Shown here in pieces: positions 14,375 through 25,907 of a DNA stretch of 61,000 bases. A model generated the notes under the pieces. That model saw nothing but the letters and a program-made list of their open reading frames with translations. It was not told the DNA's origin and searched no databases. The stretch spans positions 12,798,592 through 12,859,591 of the forward strand of contig CM022678.1 in the NCBI GenBank assembly GCA_012295275.1, read 5' to 3'. Source of the stretch: Chrysomallon squamiferum (lineage: Eukaryota > Mollusca > Gastropoda > Neomphalida > Peltospiridae). Each line of letters opens with the position of its first letter. The stretch's first letter is position 1. The translations under genes and the position numbers were made by a program.

Positions 14375-17300
14375 TTTTTTTTTTTTTTTTTTTTTTTTTA
14401 ATGATATCCAAATCAGAATATGATTCCATTTATATTTCTCATGTTGTGCATAGTATGGAAATAATTTTACATATAGTTTTAACAATTTTCTACATGAAGT
14501 ATGATCTCTGTGTGTGTGTGTGTGTGTTATGTATTACCAAGAGTGATTTTTGGAGCTGACATTTCTTGTGGTTTTATCTTTGACTTGGAAACCTTTGGGT
14601 ATGACTGGTTCAGTTCAAAGGATTCTTCTATGCGTCCAGACTCGCCCATGTGCAGTCCGTGCTGTTTTCTCTTAGTGCGGACACGGTCCAGTGGTGAAGG
14701 ATACGAAGGTGAACCAAACGCCATTTTCCCCTCTAACAGAGTGCGGTGAATCTCAGAATTGACAGAAAAAACAGAGGATTTCTGGAAAAAAAATTGTTTT
14801 AAATCTACACAAAAAAAAAGGAAAAAAATACAAAAAAAATAATTGATGATGATGATGATGATAACAGTAACAGCAACACTAAAACTGACCAAAAATGCCA
14901 TGTGAGGAAGTGAATATGTCTCTCAAAATACACAGATACAATGACCAAGACTTCAAATAAGAACAAAATTAGGAGAAAAAGGAGGAAAATGACCATTTTT
15001 AATTTTTAATGATGAGCTGCTTGAAAAGGTAGATTGTGAAAATGAATAGCAATAAATTATTATTATTGTTGGTTTTTGTTTATTTTTTTATTAAATATTA
15101 TTTCTAAAAATATGTTTTTATTTCCATTGATTTTATTATACATTTCTGTAGGGAAGTGCCTCTGCTTTACATGTTTGTTAATGAAGCAATAATATGGAAT
15201 GAATTACTTCAGTTAGCTTTTAAAGTTGAGAACTATTAGTACATATATGTATCCATATAATGTATTATAAACAGAAAATAGGTATGTACACATGTTTGAA
15301 AAACCTAGTTTCACACAACATTATGAACATATACAAAAAAATTGTCTAAAAATTTATACATGCTATATTTTTGGGTACAGTACTCATTACAAACACATTT
15401 AACTACATCTGGAGTTTCTTTTGATAAGATGTTGTCATTGATGGTTAAATCAGCTCAGATCAAAACACTGCCATGTATTTCATTAATTTAACATTATTAT
15501 TAACTGATTACCTAGGAAAAACCTCTCATAAAATATCTTGCAAAACATCAATACTTTTAAAAAAAAAAAGAAAAAAAAAAACAAGAAAAAGATATTATAA
15601 TTAAAGAAGTGTTTCAAAATAACACAATATACATAAAATAAAACCTTTAGTTTTAACACCTGTGAAAATAGTTCAAAATAAAAACAGAAAAATGTAGGAC
15701 AACCCACATACACCTCAAAATCAATCATAAGTCTGTTCATTACCATGAGGTATATTTTTTTAAATTACTCACTTGTCTTAAGGAGAAGAATCAAGTAAAA
15801 GGTCTACAAATAATCAGTTTGGCTCTGTCTTACTACAAACATGACTGCCTAGCAGAAATCATTAACGTGTGATTAATAATAGATAATATAAATTAATCAT
15901 GTCCAAGCTGAATTGATTAGACAGAAATAAAGTTGCTTTATTGCTTTATAGTGTTGAAAACATCATGCAGATACCAGGATCAAAATCTGGTACCAGTTAC
16001 AATGTACCTGGCATTAATTAGTTTACAAAACATTTGTAAAACACGACCAGGATTGAACCGGTGATACCATCAATAAGATACAAGGATACTTATAAATTAT
16101 TCTGTCAGTAATTTTCTAACACAAGACAAAATCTAATGCCGATATTTGTATGATAGAGATAAAAATTATATTTTTCAAAATACATAAATGTGATAAAATT
16201 ATGTACTGAGAGAACGAGCAAAATATACCCACATAAAACAAACAAATGAACAACCTAAAACCCACACTAAATATTAAACAGATTAATGACCTAATATTTA
16301 TGTATTTCAGGTTTCAGTCTCTCTTAGTCTCTATTTTATTTACTCATCAAATTTTTTCTGTCTGGTTTTTCAACTACAGGTACTGGACCAATTATCTGGC
16401 GTCCTGAAATATGGAAAGACCAGAAAACTGGAAGTTTTTTCCCAAAGCTATTTTCATAGTTAGTGTGCGCAGCTGTTGTCCTCACCAGACTGGAACTACT
16501 CTTTCAAGCCACATGGCGTTCATTTACTCGCCACATTGTTTACATGTCAAGTCGCCACAGTCAATTTTCTTTATGTTTTTAATTTTAAAATGTTTATGCC
16601 TAATTAGTTACATATTTAGATGCCTTGGTTCCAGAAAACTTTGAAATCCAGAAATCTGGAATGCCTCAAGCCCCAAGGAGACCAGCAGCATCATCCTGAA
16701 CAAAACAACTGTCATAAATATCATCTGAAATACTAATAATTCCAAATAATTCCAAGGAAGAGAGAAATTTCCTGTTTTTAAATTTCTTTTTATACACATA
16801 AATGCAATCTTCTTGTGAGGAAGAAGAAATTTATTATTTAATTTATATTTGAACAGTAATGGTGTCTAAATAAGAAAAAAACAAAAACAAAATTAGTTAA
16901 CTAATGAATTGAAGCAGATGTTTTAAACTCGTTCAAATTCCAAATATTTTCACGGAGAATGGAACTTCCTTTTTTTAAATATAAAAGTAATCTGTTTGTA
17001 AGGAAGATTTAAACTATCTTTCAGTCTCACAACATTTTTTTAACAAGTACACAACCTACCGTATTACATTTTATGATGATCTTTTGGTATATTATAATTT
17101 TTGATAGCAAAATGAAGAGCATTATAATCAGAAGTTGGTATTACAAATCATACTTTCAATATGGACAGTAAAATAAAAAGCAATATTTTTAATCAGGATA
17201 CTGAAGATGGATAGTATGTTTATTTGAGAAAACTATTCAAATTTAAACATATTTGCTTGCAGGCTTGGGCAAACTACATATATCATGATTCGTGTGATGG

Positions 17301-18391
17301 ACAAATTTACATTTAAATACAGACAATCCCAGCTGAAGCACACTTCAGTCGTTCTTCTCAAGGCTGTAACAAGTTGTGTTGCTAAGAGACTCCACGCACA
17401 AACTGTTATTACATAAAATCCTAATGCAGAGCTAATTCAGTTAATATGAAATGCAAAAAATATGATATTAGCTTACTAATACATTATCACCAAAAATTTA
17501 ACTGTGCTAAAAAAACATGCAACTTCAAACCATGTATATATATATATATACATACACACACACATATGTATGTATATATCTATCATTATCTAGCTGTCAT
17601 TCTCTATCTGTCTATCAATGTTATATAATAATAAAAACACACTCGAGCACTCAGAAAATTTTGATAAAATCTGAGCTCATGAAAGTACTTCAAAGGCATC
17701 TTTAAAATTATAAATTAAAAAAATTTCTCTTCGAATATTTATAGTAGCTTTTTTCCAAGACATGCACCAAACAAATAAATACTGCTTCATGACATTTTCA
17801 AGAAGTAGAGAAAAAGTATGTATGACTGCATGAGATCTGATTTGATGATCTGAAACACAATACCTGATGTTTGACAGGAGACGACAGAGAGTGAGTATTT
17901 TCAAACCACTCTGGAGGCTTTTCAGGCAAACTCTGTCGACCTGTCAAAGAACGGATTGCTTTCGGTGTTGACATCATAAAACACCTGAAAAAAATATATA
18001 ATTATTGTTTTATTTACAGGCAAACAGTTTAATATTTTACCTTATTCAATTACAATAAAAGTCAACATTTCTACTGGTGAAAAATACATGATAAAGAAAA
18101 AGTAAAATAAAATATTTAAAAAATGCACCAACTGATGAGATTATTAATAAATAAGAAAAAAGTATATAAATAAATGAAATTAATAATAATAAGAAGAAGA
18201 AAGAAAGAAAGAAAGAAAGATAGAAAGAAAAATTAAACTAAGAAATGAGACCTAACACTAACACTAAGTGACTAACAGTATCAGTATCATGACCATTAAT
18301 TTATGGTTTGTACCTTTATTACATTTTCATTTTTATTTAGTTCAACTACATTCACTATTCAGTGTTAACAGTGTAACAAATTGTATGTTTA

Positions 18392-18436
<45 letters not shown>

Positions 18437-19090
18437 ATCTTAAAGAACTATTTGGGAAATTTAGGAACAGTAAGTGAGTAACGATGGTAAACATTTTGTC
18501 AAGGTAAGATCTAAATATGAAGTTTATTTATTGTCTATTTACTTAGATTACTATCAGTAGTACGCCACATGATCACGTGGTAATCTTAAAGACGTAAACC
18601 GTTTTATAGCTGTACAAGCGTTAAAAGAACAAACTGCAGCAAACTATTGAAAATCTTAACGAAAACTGATTTGAATTAAGGATTACATTTTGATTATAAA
18701 AGAAGTTTAAGATAACCAAAGTTCTCAGCTGCCAGGACTGTAATTATGCAGTATATGTTCATTTGCTGTTGACTGTTAAATTAAATCATAAATTTACTGC
18801 CTCTTTAATTATTCTGTTAACCTTAATGACATGTCAAACATAACCTCAAACCAAAGTTCCAAAGTGAAAGTATTTCTAACTTTTCTTTCGTTTTAAGTAC
18901 AAACGTAATTATTTTAAACCAATAATTGAAGGAAAATGCATCGAAAATAAAGTGACTCACGACAGTAACAGATAAAATTTTGAAAAACAAACTAACAAAC
19001 CCCCCCAAAACCACTAATTTTCAGTTATGTGTCTCTCGCATCTATTTTGTTATTTAAAATTAAATTTTACCCATTCAATTCGTCCGCCAT
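168..19090 (-). CDS. PASK: PAS-domain serine/threonine kinase PASK, 15 coding exons, 3' end outside window
   Basis: Joined CDS (minus): 19071-19090, 17864-17984, 14538-14781, 13454-13644, 12821-12988, 11627-11767, 8979-9110, 8380-8497, 7748-7917, 6794-6908, 4871-4982, 2386-3419, 1704-1861, 831-1013, 168-293. Seen: the phases agree at every join and give 1011 codons without a stop. PAS-type regions lie at about residues 175-290, 290-378 and 380-460 (VVWVFANISGMITFLPNGTI is closely PASK-like). A long Ser/Asn-rich linker follows, then GSFSGFCNHKDG, the kinase glycine loop GKGAFGFV near residue 950 and the ATP-lysine motif VVVKFI near 973. Known: PAS kinase is a nutrient-responsive metazoan and fungal kinase; human PASK is about 1320 residues with a C-terminal kinase domain. 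The catalytic loop, DFG and C-lobe should lie left of base 1. The start codon follows from in-frame splicing of exon 1 to exon 2, and a second in-frame Met pair lies at 17972-17977. Orthology is inferred from domain order and motifs. Confidence 0.93.
831..1013 (-). CDS. PASK: PASK exon 14, kinase glycine loop
   Basis: The acceptor ctaattacag and donor AAAGAG|gtaag bound 61 codons. It ends with LYDRNYTTLDSIGKGAFGFV; G-K-G-A-F-G-F-V is the nucleotide-binding loop. The frame runs into VVVKFI in the next exon. Confidence 0.96.
1704..1861 (-). CDS. PASK: PASK exon 13
   Basis: The acceptor ttatttttcaag and donor GGCGAG|gtaag bound 158 bases. KPVELEDGSIMYCMWVSRDP continues the PAS-like fold that precedes the kinase domain. 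A Ser/Thr-rich linker to the kinase follows. Confidence 0.93.
2386..3419 (-). CDS. PASK: PASK large linker exon 12
   Basis: A single 1034-base exon (acceptor atacatttcag, donor CTGC|gtaagt). It encodes a Ser/Asn/Asp-rich low-complexity linker with runs such as FSNNNNNDSSN, a basic patch SKKKKQKMDMS and many Cys. It ends with KFPAGSFSGFCNHKDGHVL, which resembles the PASK segment before the kinase domain. The open frames on the other strand here (2393-3485) are shadows. Confidence 0.93.
3551..3783. mobile_element. Tc1/mariner-type MITE with about 30 bp inverted ends
   Basis: The left end tacaggggtgtgcaaaagca then ggtatacagt mirrors the right end (read on the minus strand) tacagggggatgcaaaagta then ggtatacagt. 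TA dinucleotides flank both sides (3549-3550 and 3784-3785), as expected for TA target duplication. 233 bp, no coding capacity, in PASK intron 11. Confidence 0.82.
4871..4982 (-). CDS. PASK: PASK exon 11
   Basis: The acceptor tgaattttcag and donor GAGGG|gtgag bound 112 bases, phase 1 in and phase 2 out. It encodes DEVLETDHCRVLKELRELSL, then DSPEVTSTPQSGVS: a linker without a recognised domain. Confidence 0.9.
5110..6535. repeat. Minisatellite, unit about 27 bp, in PASK intron 10
   Basis: About 1.4 kb of variants of aactcagaaaacacagta followed by ctactaccc, with many units shortened or fused. It generates long spurious frames on both strands (plus 5103-5726; minus 5242-5761) that repeat the same short peptide and have no gene-like context. 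It lies between PASK exons 10 and 11. Confidence 0.96.
6794..6908 (-). CDS. PASK: PASK exon 10
   Basis: The acceptor tatttttctag and donor AATG|gtatat bound 115 bases. NISTLIPDFYEI continues the PAS domain from exon 9 (LIGK+NISTLIP), followed by an acidic linker (LDLDDDIPLPP). Confidence 0.94.
7095..7545. repeat. Minisatellite of gaaattaggaataacagata type in PASK intron 9
   Basis: About 17 imperfect units of roughly 25 bp (tagaaattaggaataacaga then taacta). The same motif family recurs in a different PASK intron at 11985-12270. Confidence 0.9.
7748..7917 (-). CDS. PASK: PASK exon 9, main PAS domain
   Basis: The acceptor gccatttcag and donor AAAG|gtagcg bound the exon. It encodes VVWVFANISGMITFLPNGTI followed by NINENFSQMLFGFSKNELIG. 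This is the most strongly conserved PAS segment of PASK and the best single diagnostic exon. Confidence 0.97.
8120..8379. repeat. Minisatellite abutting the PASK exon 8 donor
   Basis: About six units of 35-45 bp containing aatagaaacctgtatgtgatg then tttataaaataaaagtgtat. The unit includes a copy of the exon 8 / intron boundary: the real one on the minus strand is GATACAG|gtttctatttt, the copies are catacag|gtttctatttt. Confidence 0.85.
8380..8497 (-). CDS. PASK: PASK exon 8
   Basis: The acceptor gtcactag and donor ACAG|gtttct bound 118 bases. The exon encodes EVRKQQVTGKTRTGAVFPLS and onward to VPSDT. TRTGAVFPLSIQVSL is the last beta hairpin of the second PAS-like region. The donor and the last exon bases are copied, with changes, in an adjoining minisatellite (about 8120-8379). 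Confidence 0.93.
8979..9110 (-). CDS. PASK: PASK exon 7, second PAS-like region
   Basis: A 44-codon exon (acceptor tattttacag, donor AAG|gtaggtg). It encodes GSVLSCDQKMACLHGYESP, then ICGLSLKQLLPTF, matching the helical part of a PAS fold in PASK proteins. Confidence 0.94.
9919..10521. mobile_element. Non-autonomous DNA transposon-like element with inverted ends
   Basis: The left end agtggtagcttgacttatga then gctcgtaactc matches the reverse complement of the right end, agtggtaccttaacttttga with ctgagttacg further in. About 600 bp. The interior has only broken frames. A CA microsatellite directly follows the right end. Superfamily not assigned. Confidence 0.6.
10526..10614. repeat. (CA)n microsatellite, interrupted
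   Basis: A perfect CA run to about 10562, then interrupted CA/ACAC to about 10614. Confidence 0.95.
10780..11570 (+). pseudogene. Decayed Tc1-like transposase
   Basis: Conserved Tc1 blocks can be read with stops and frame changes: HRQACLTWRQPNARF, then QDWDSVLFTDESRFHLDSSD (about 10960-11020), then GDGSVMVWCH (about 11078-11107) and LDEVFQPYVL (about 11157-11190). These correspond to the region around the first catalytic Asp of the DDE domain and the strands that follow. In-frame stops (after NARFS and WCHRWTQ) show it is dead. It lies in PASK intron 6, on the opposite strand to PASK. Confidence 0.8.
11627..11767 (-). CDS. PASK: PASK exon 6
   Basis: A 47-codon exon in phase 0 (acceptor ctttcttggcag, donor CAT|gtaggt). 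It encodes VEAVDVNDIVLPVSLWVKKL and onward to VMEPVDRSVGTVVFDKH: the last strands of the first PAS domain and the entry to the next. Confidence 0.93.
11985..12270. repeat. Minisatellite related to that at 7095-7545, PASK intron 5
   Basis: Units of the type gaataatagataattatagaa then attag. More diverged than the array in intron 9, but of clearly similar composition and period. Confidence 0.75.
12821..12988 (-). CDS. PASK: PASK exon 5, first PAS domain
   Basis: A 56-codon exon in phase 0 at both ends (acceptor gtttatag, donor GTG|gtatgt). ANDMACELFGYDQTELVGM carries the typical PAS pattern N-x-A-x-x-x-F/L-G-Y-x-x-x-E-L-x-G. A long linker segment follows. Confidence 0.95.
13454..13644 (-). CDS. 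PASK: PASK exon 4, start of first PAS domain
   Basis: It is bounded by the acceptor ctgttctag and donor GGAG|gtacac. It encodes a Ser/Gly-rich stretch and then TVRNPNKAICTINAKTSE, which begins the first PAS fold. The frame continues directly into exon 5 (ILVANDMACELFGY). Confidence 0.92.
14333..14400. repeat. (TTA)n and poly(T) tract
   Basis: About 40 bases of ATT repeats then about 28 T, in PASK intron 3. On the minus strand it is a poly(A)/TAA stretch. Confidence 0.95.
14538..14781 (-). CDS. PASK: PASK exon 3
   Basis: The acceptor ttttttttccag and donor CTTG|gtaatac bound 244 bases. The exon encodes an unstructured, basic, Ser-rich stretch (SVNSEIHRTLLEGKMAFGSP, then LDRVRTKRKQHGLHMGES). 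The phase matches exon 4. Confidence 0.88.
15960..16065 (-). repeat. Possible tRNA-derived SINE fragment (B-box-like)
   Basis: The minus strand reads accGGTTCAATCCtggtcg at about 16044-16062, which fits the pol III B-box consensus. A convincing A box at the right spacing was not found. Could be chance. Confidence 0.2.
17864..17984 (-). CDS. PASK: PASK exon 2
   Basis: The acceptor tttttttcag precedes the exon and CATCAG|gtattgtg ends it. It encodes CFMMSTPKAIRSLTGRQSLP and onward to PVKHQ. It belongs to the N-terminal tail before the first PAS domain. If exon 1 is skipped, translation could begin at either Met at 17977 or 17974. Confidence 0.85.
18392..18436. repeat. (TTA)n microsatellite
   Basis: A perfect TTA run in PASK intron 1. 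The corresponding place in copy 2 (about 24776) has only short TTA. Confidence 0.95.
19071..19090 (-). CDS. PASK: PASK coding exon 1 (MADELNG)
   Basis: A short first exon encodes MADELN plus two bases of a Gly codon. It ends in GG followed by the donor gtaaaattt. The two leftover bases are completed by the first base of the exon at 17984, which gives an open frame into MMSTPKAIRS. The context of the ATG is gtaaATGG, and CpG-containing sequence lies just upstream (about 19095-19125). A near-identical copy at 25350-25369 has lost the donor. Confidence 0.75.
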
Positions 19091-19130
19091 TTACCACAGC
19101 AACGATGCGCGCGCACCTGTACGGTGTTCA
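19091..19130 (-). promoter_or_regulatory. PASK proximal promoter / 5' UTR, copy 1
   Basis: A CpG-bearing stretch (gatgcgcgcgcacctgta) lies just upstream of the PASK ATG in otherwise AT-rich DNA, and is duplicated at about 25370-25410. Its place between the minus-strand PASK and the plus-strand zinc-finger gene fits a shared bidirectional promoter. The transcription start is not visible. Confidence 0.45.
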
Positions 19131-19229
19131 ACATATTTAAATATCATAAATATTCGTACAAATAATTATAATCTGCTCTCGAATGACAAATTCTTTAAAC
19201 CACATTTCTAGTTCATTATCAGTAATGAG

Positions 19230-20165
19230 TGATTTTATAAATAAATATAAATGTAAAATACACGTTTTCCCAGTAAATATTAGATTTAGTTGGTTCTACG
19301 CTAATGAATCCATAGAAACCAAATGTATCCTAACCCATCGTATTTTAGCGTTTATCTTACTAAAAGTGATACAACATAGTGATCTACTCTTTGTAGCTAA
19401 CATGTTTTTGGTCCATCAGCATTTTTTGTTCATCCCGTCGCAAAATAACAAAATAAAAGTAAAAAAATAAATTAAAATAAATTAAGAAAAGAAGAAGAGA
19501 AAGCAACAAATGTCTTGTTATAATCAATGAAATTCCTATTTAATTTTCACATCAGTATTTTATGATACGAACCATGCACGGATTTTAATGATGATGATGA
19601 TAATGATTATGATTATTATTATTTAAATAAATAAATAAATAAATAAATAATTAAGTGAATGAGATGAAACCAAGATGTCTATGAAATTGTTTCCGTCATC
19701 AGTGGAAACATTTTATTTTTTTTTTCTGTAATAAACTATAGATAAATTAAATTAATATTTTTATATGTATATAATCTTAAAATTATCTATTCTCAGTTAA
19801 TAAGACAGGGATCAAATAAACTGCCTTTAAATGCCGATATAAATAAACAATTAGATTTCCGTTTAACCATCACGGGAAAATATACGTTGACGAATAATTA
19901 AAGACTGTTTTAATTTTTTTTAGAGAAGTAAATTAGCGGCAACATTATGGTTAATTTGGTGTAAGATAGAACAGATATTGAACTGCAATTGCTGGTTTGT
20001 ATCTTTGATTCCGCGTTTTTTACTGACGTTAGCGGAAACAAGAAAAACTGACTCGAAGCAAAACGAGAATTGACGAGCCTTACCGTAACTTTGTAATACG
20101 CCACGGACATCCGCCTACGCGCACGTTTACCTATCCTTTTACATTCGTCTGTTCACAGTTTGAAG
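19230..20165. other. Block present only in duplication copy 1
   Basis: Non-coding by inspection. It contains a short TAAA repeat (about 19624-19650) and a somewhat GC-richer stretch near 20010-20160 with several CpGs. A 66-codon minus-strand frame at 19910-20110 resembles nothing I recognise. Either this block was inserted in copy 1 or deleted from copy 2. Confidence 0.5.
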
Positions 20166-22066
<1,901 letters not shown>

Positions 22067-22291
22067 AAGTCTGTTATGTATTTTAAATGGATGCAGATTT
22101 TATTTAATTTATGTATAATTTAATATATGTGTTCAAGTGTGTGTGTGTGTGTGTGGGATAAATTTAATTTCTTAAAAATTATTTAACTTTATATTTATAA
22201 TAATAATAAAAAAATAATATAAAATGTTTAATTGTGATATTATAAAAATAATATATAATATTTTTATTTTATATTAACATTATAAGTGTTT

Positions 22292-22297
22292 AATAAA
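22292..22297 (+). terminator. Poly(A) signal AATAAA of ZNF-A
   Basis: AATAAA about 230 bases after the ZNF-A reading frame. The same motif occurs at the matching place in copy 2 (28065-28070). Confidence 0.5.
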
Positions 22298-24430
22298 CAA
22301 ATAGTGAAATACATTTTAAAGCTGTTTTCGGTTATAATCAGACACCAGTGGTGTATTGCATCAATTTACATTTATGAAAATTTTATTCAGAAACACTGAA
22401 TTGAGAGTTGAAGGGTAATTCAAACAACTGACAACATGAACTGTTCACATATTACAATTTTAAACTAATTCTGATAAACTTAATTGTGCAGCACTGCTTG
22501 AAAATCTCCATCAGACTCAATCAGTAGTCTTCACTGTGAAGAATTTATATCTATCTATCTATCCATCTATATAGCTTTGTCTTATGGAATGTTATGATTC
22601 ATTCTTATTCTTCAGTATCTTACTGATATTTCATCTTAAAAGTACTTTATATATATATATATTTTTTATTTTGACAATTTTGTTATTGTTTCTTAATACC
22701 CAGTCAGGCTTTATTTTATTTTATTTTTTAACAAGTATTTCATTTTGAGCTCTTATTGATGTTTTTTTTTTTTTTTTTAAATTTAATTTTTATTATTATT
22801 TTACCTGCATGTTCAGTTTCTTATTGATCTCACTTCTTGTTTCTTTATCTTCACTTTGTATTCATAATGGTTTTTTTTTTTTTCAAATTATATATACTTA
22901 ATTATTATATATAATTTTAATGACTACTATTTAATGGCATTACGAGTACAGCTTCATCTTTATTATTTATAGAAATGTTATTAATCTTGTCATGTTACTG
23001 CACCAGAGGTGATGATTGTCTAAATATTAGTCATGTATTTTTGTCATGTAACCAAAAAAACTGAGATATAAAAAGAAAATAAAGCAACAATACACACATG
23101 CCTAATTTACCCTCAGACCAACCACATCACTTTATAGTTTTATGACTCCAGCTGAACCCATCTTTCTCCAACTGCCTCATCCACAGTCAAACATAATGAA
23201 GTGATAGCATGCTTACAAGCATATTAGTATCAATCATGATTTGTGGTAATATTCTGAAAGGATCAGACTTGGCAAGCTCATATTACAATAAATTCTGTCA
23301 GTAATAGCACATTGCTGGGATATGTGGAAGTTTGTGGCAACAAATCAGGTAGGACAGCCACAGAGTTTTAAAGTCCTGGAGCTTTTCCAGATTTTGAGTC
23401 ACCATGGCAAGTTTGGAAGGCAACAATGGCACTTTGCATAGATGCCACAGTAAAATGTGAAGCTTTTATAACATTTTTATATCTCTTTCTTCTTCTTCTG
23501 GTTCTTGTTTGTTTTTATTCATCATTCAGATTTTTAAATTAACTAATAATAAAATAATAAAAATAATAAAAATAAAATATACATATTCATATTTGGCAGT
23601 AACTGACAGATCATTAACTTCTTAGTACCATAATTACTACTTTAAAAAAAACAAAAAAAAAAAAATTATTTCTATTTTAAGATCTTTCCTGTGATAATAA
23701 GAATAAAATCAGTCTAACTTAATTTTTTTTTTCACATTACTGTAGTTTGTTTTTGCTCATTAGTTTTTCTTTTACCAAGAAACATAACTTGAATATTATT
23801 TTTATTGTTATTTTAAAATTTAGCAGTTAATATCAATTTTCGAAAGACTTTTCCTTTAAATGTAAAGCTTATCTATAAATAATAACAATTCATTGTCATA
23901 TAATCAATATTTAAACATTTCAATTTGTTTAAATTTTTATTTATTTTTTTTTTTTATAGATTTTTATGTTACTTATAATGCAACATTTTCCAAATCCTTC
24001 CCAGTTTTATTTTCAAATCAAAATTAAAATAAGATGATTAGGGACAACAACTGATATATTCAAAACGTATATTTATTGATCATAATGAAGAATAAATAAT
24101 AATAAATCAGTAAAGTACTAAAAATGCTAAACATAACAATATACAACTTGGATATAGTTTAAAAATTCTTTATAACAGAAAATCTGGTTATTTTCTTCTT
24201 TCTCTTTTAATTTTCATTTCTACTGAAACAAATTTCATGCATATATAAAAAGAAGCTTCGTCTGAATTTAGACAGAAATAAACAAAACAAGAAAAATCTT
24301 TTAATATTTAATTATTAGGAAACAACAAAAGCTGTACAAGTTTTGTTCTGCTTCTAACAATGTTTAAGCAAGAATCTTAAGAACTAATTTTTGTAATTCA
24401 AAAATAAAAGAACATTTTTAATTATTTAAA
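22298..24430. other. 3' flank of ZNF-A, no gene seen
   Basis: AT-rich non-coding sequence with short A/T runs. It corresponds to 28071-30170 in copy 2. No open frame with recognisable content. Confidence 0.6.
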
Positions 24431-25349
24431 TCTTTATAATATTTTATCTTATTCAATTACTGTAAAAGTCACCATTTCTACAGATGAAAATTACATGATA
24501 AAGAAAAATTAAAATAAAATATTAAAAGATGCAAATGAGGGTATTAATAAGAAAAAAGTAAATAAACAAAATAACAATAATAATAGAAAAAGAAATGAAG
24601 AAAGAAGGAAACAAAGAAAAATAAAAATTAAAGTAAGAAATGAGTCCTAACACTAACAGTATCAGTATCATGACCATTAATTTATGAATTGTACCTTTAT
24701 TACATTTTCATTTTTAGTTAGTTCAACTACGTGTTAATAATGTAACAAATTGTTTGTTACATTATTCTTGTTTTAATTATTATTACTGCTTAAAGAACTA
24801 TTTGGGAAATTTGGCAACAGTCACGATGGTAACTAAATATTTTGTCAAGATATGGTCTAAATATCAAGTCTAAATATCAAGTTTATTTATTGTTCATTTA
24901 CTATCAGTAGGTATATGTCAATAAATGTATACAAGCGTTAAAAGAACAAACTGCAGGAAAATATTAAAAATCCTTTCGAAAACCGATTTGAATTACGGAT
25001 TACATTTTGATTATAAAGTTTAAGATTACAAAATAAAAGGTTCAAATACTGAGCTGTCAAGGGTGTAATTATGCAATAAATGTTCACATTCTGTTGACTT
25101 ATAGTGTTAAATGAAATCATAAATTAATATTTCAGTTTTTTCACTATTTGTAACTTCTTTCGTTTTAACTAATTTTAAGTACAAATTTAACTATCTTAAA
25201 CTAATAACAGTAGGAAAATGCATCAAAATTAAAGTGACTCAGGACAGTAACAGATAAAATTTTGAAAAACAAACTAACAACCCCCAAAACCACTAATTTT
25301 CAGTTATATGTCTTTCGCATCTATTTTGTTATTTAAAATTAAATTTAAA

Positions 25350-25369
25350 CCATTCAATTCGTCCGCCAT
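25350..25369 (-). pseudogene. Orphan copy of PASK exon 1, splice donor lost
   Basis: All 20 coding bases (MADELN + GG) and the flanking CpG block are preserved. The donor of the functional copy (GG|gtaaaat) reads GG|tttaaat here, so the GT is missing. Read through, it gives an ORF of only 21 codons. No other PASK exon is present in this copy, because the duplication began in PASK intron 1. Confidence 0.85.
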
Positions 25370-25420
25370 TTACCACAGCAAAGATGCGCGCGCACCTGTA
25401 CGGTGTTAACCATATTTAAA
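25370..25420. promoter_or_regulatory. Duplicated PASK promoter block, candidate promoter of ZNF-B
   Basis: It retains gatgcgcgcgcacctgta, as in copy 1. Its minus-strand partner exon is dead but the plus-strand zinc-finger gene 1.5 kb away is intact. The conserved block may therefore now serve ZNF-B only. This is inference. Confidence 0.4.
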
Positions 25421-25831
25421 TACCATAAATATTCGTACACATATTTATAATATACTCTCAAATGACAAATTCTTTAAACCACAGTTTCAGTTCATTATAA
25501 GCTATGAATGAACAAACCACTGTAGAGCCACCAGAAAAACCCTTGAAGCTAGGAAATTATATTTTATTTTTGTTATATCTAAAGATGTTAATAACAATAT
25601 ACACACGCCATATTTGCAACTTGTTCATTGAGAAAAAAGACAAAGAGAACCTTTGGGATGAAGAAATGATCGCAAATTATTAATGACTGTATTACGTTCT
25701 ATTCATATTCTTCATTTAAAAATATTTCTCTACAGAACAAGTATTTAAACATTTTCATGTTATATATAATTCTTTTCCTAGCTTTCTCATTTTGTGCATT
25801 CAATTGGTATCACTTTTACTTTATATCCTTA

Positions 25832-25886
<55 letters not shown>

Positions 25887-25907
25887 GTTGTTGTTGTTGT
25901 TGTTGTT
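25832..25907. repeat. (TTA)n followed by (GTT)n microsatellite
   Basis: A perfect TTA run to about 25886, then TGT/GTT repeats, upstream of ZNF-B. Confidence 0.93.

Noticed and set aside
15960-16065. tRNA gene or SINE
   Set aside because: Only a B-box-like GGTTCAATCC was found; no cloverleaf or A box at proper spacing could be drawn. Kept only as a low-confidence note.
16370-16670. Possible MITE with ccagaaaactgg/ccagaaatctgg motifs
   Set aside because: The two ends share short ccag-a-n-tgg words, but I could not draw a convincing inverted repeat or target duplication.
19910-20110. 66-codon minus-strand ORF upstream of PASK
   Set aside because: No similarity that I recognise, and it lies in a block absent from the duplicate; not supported as a gene.
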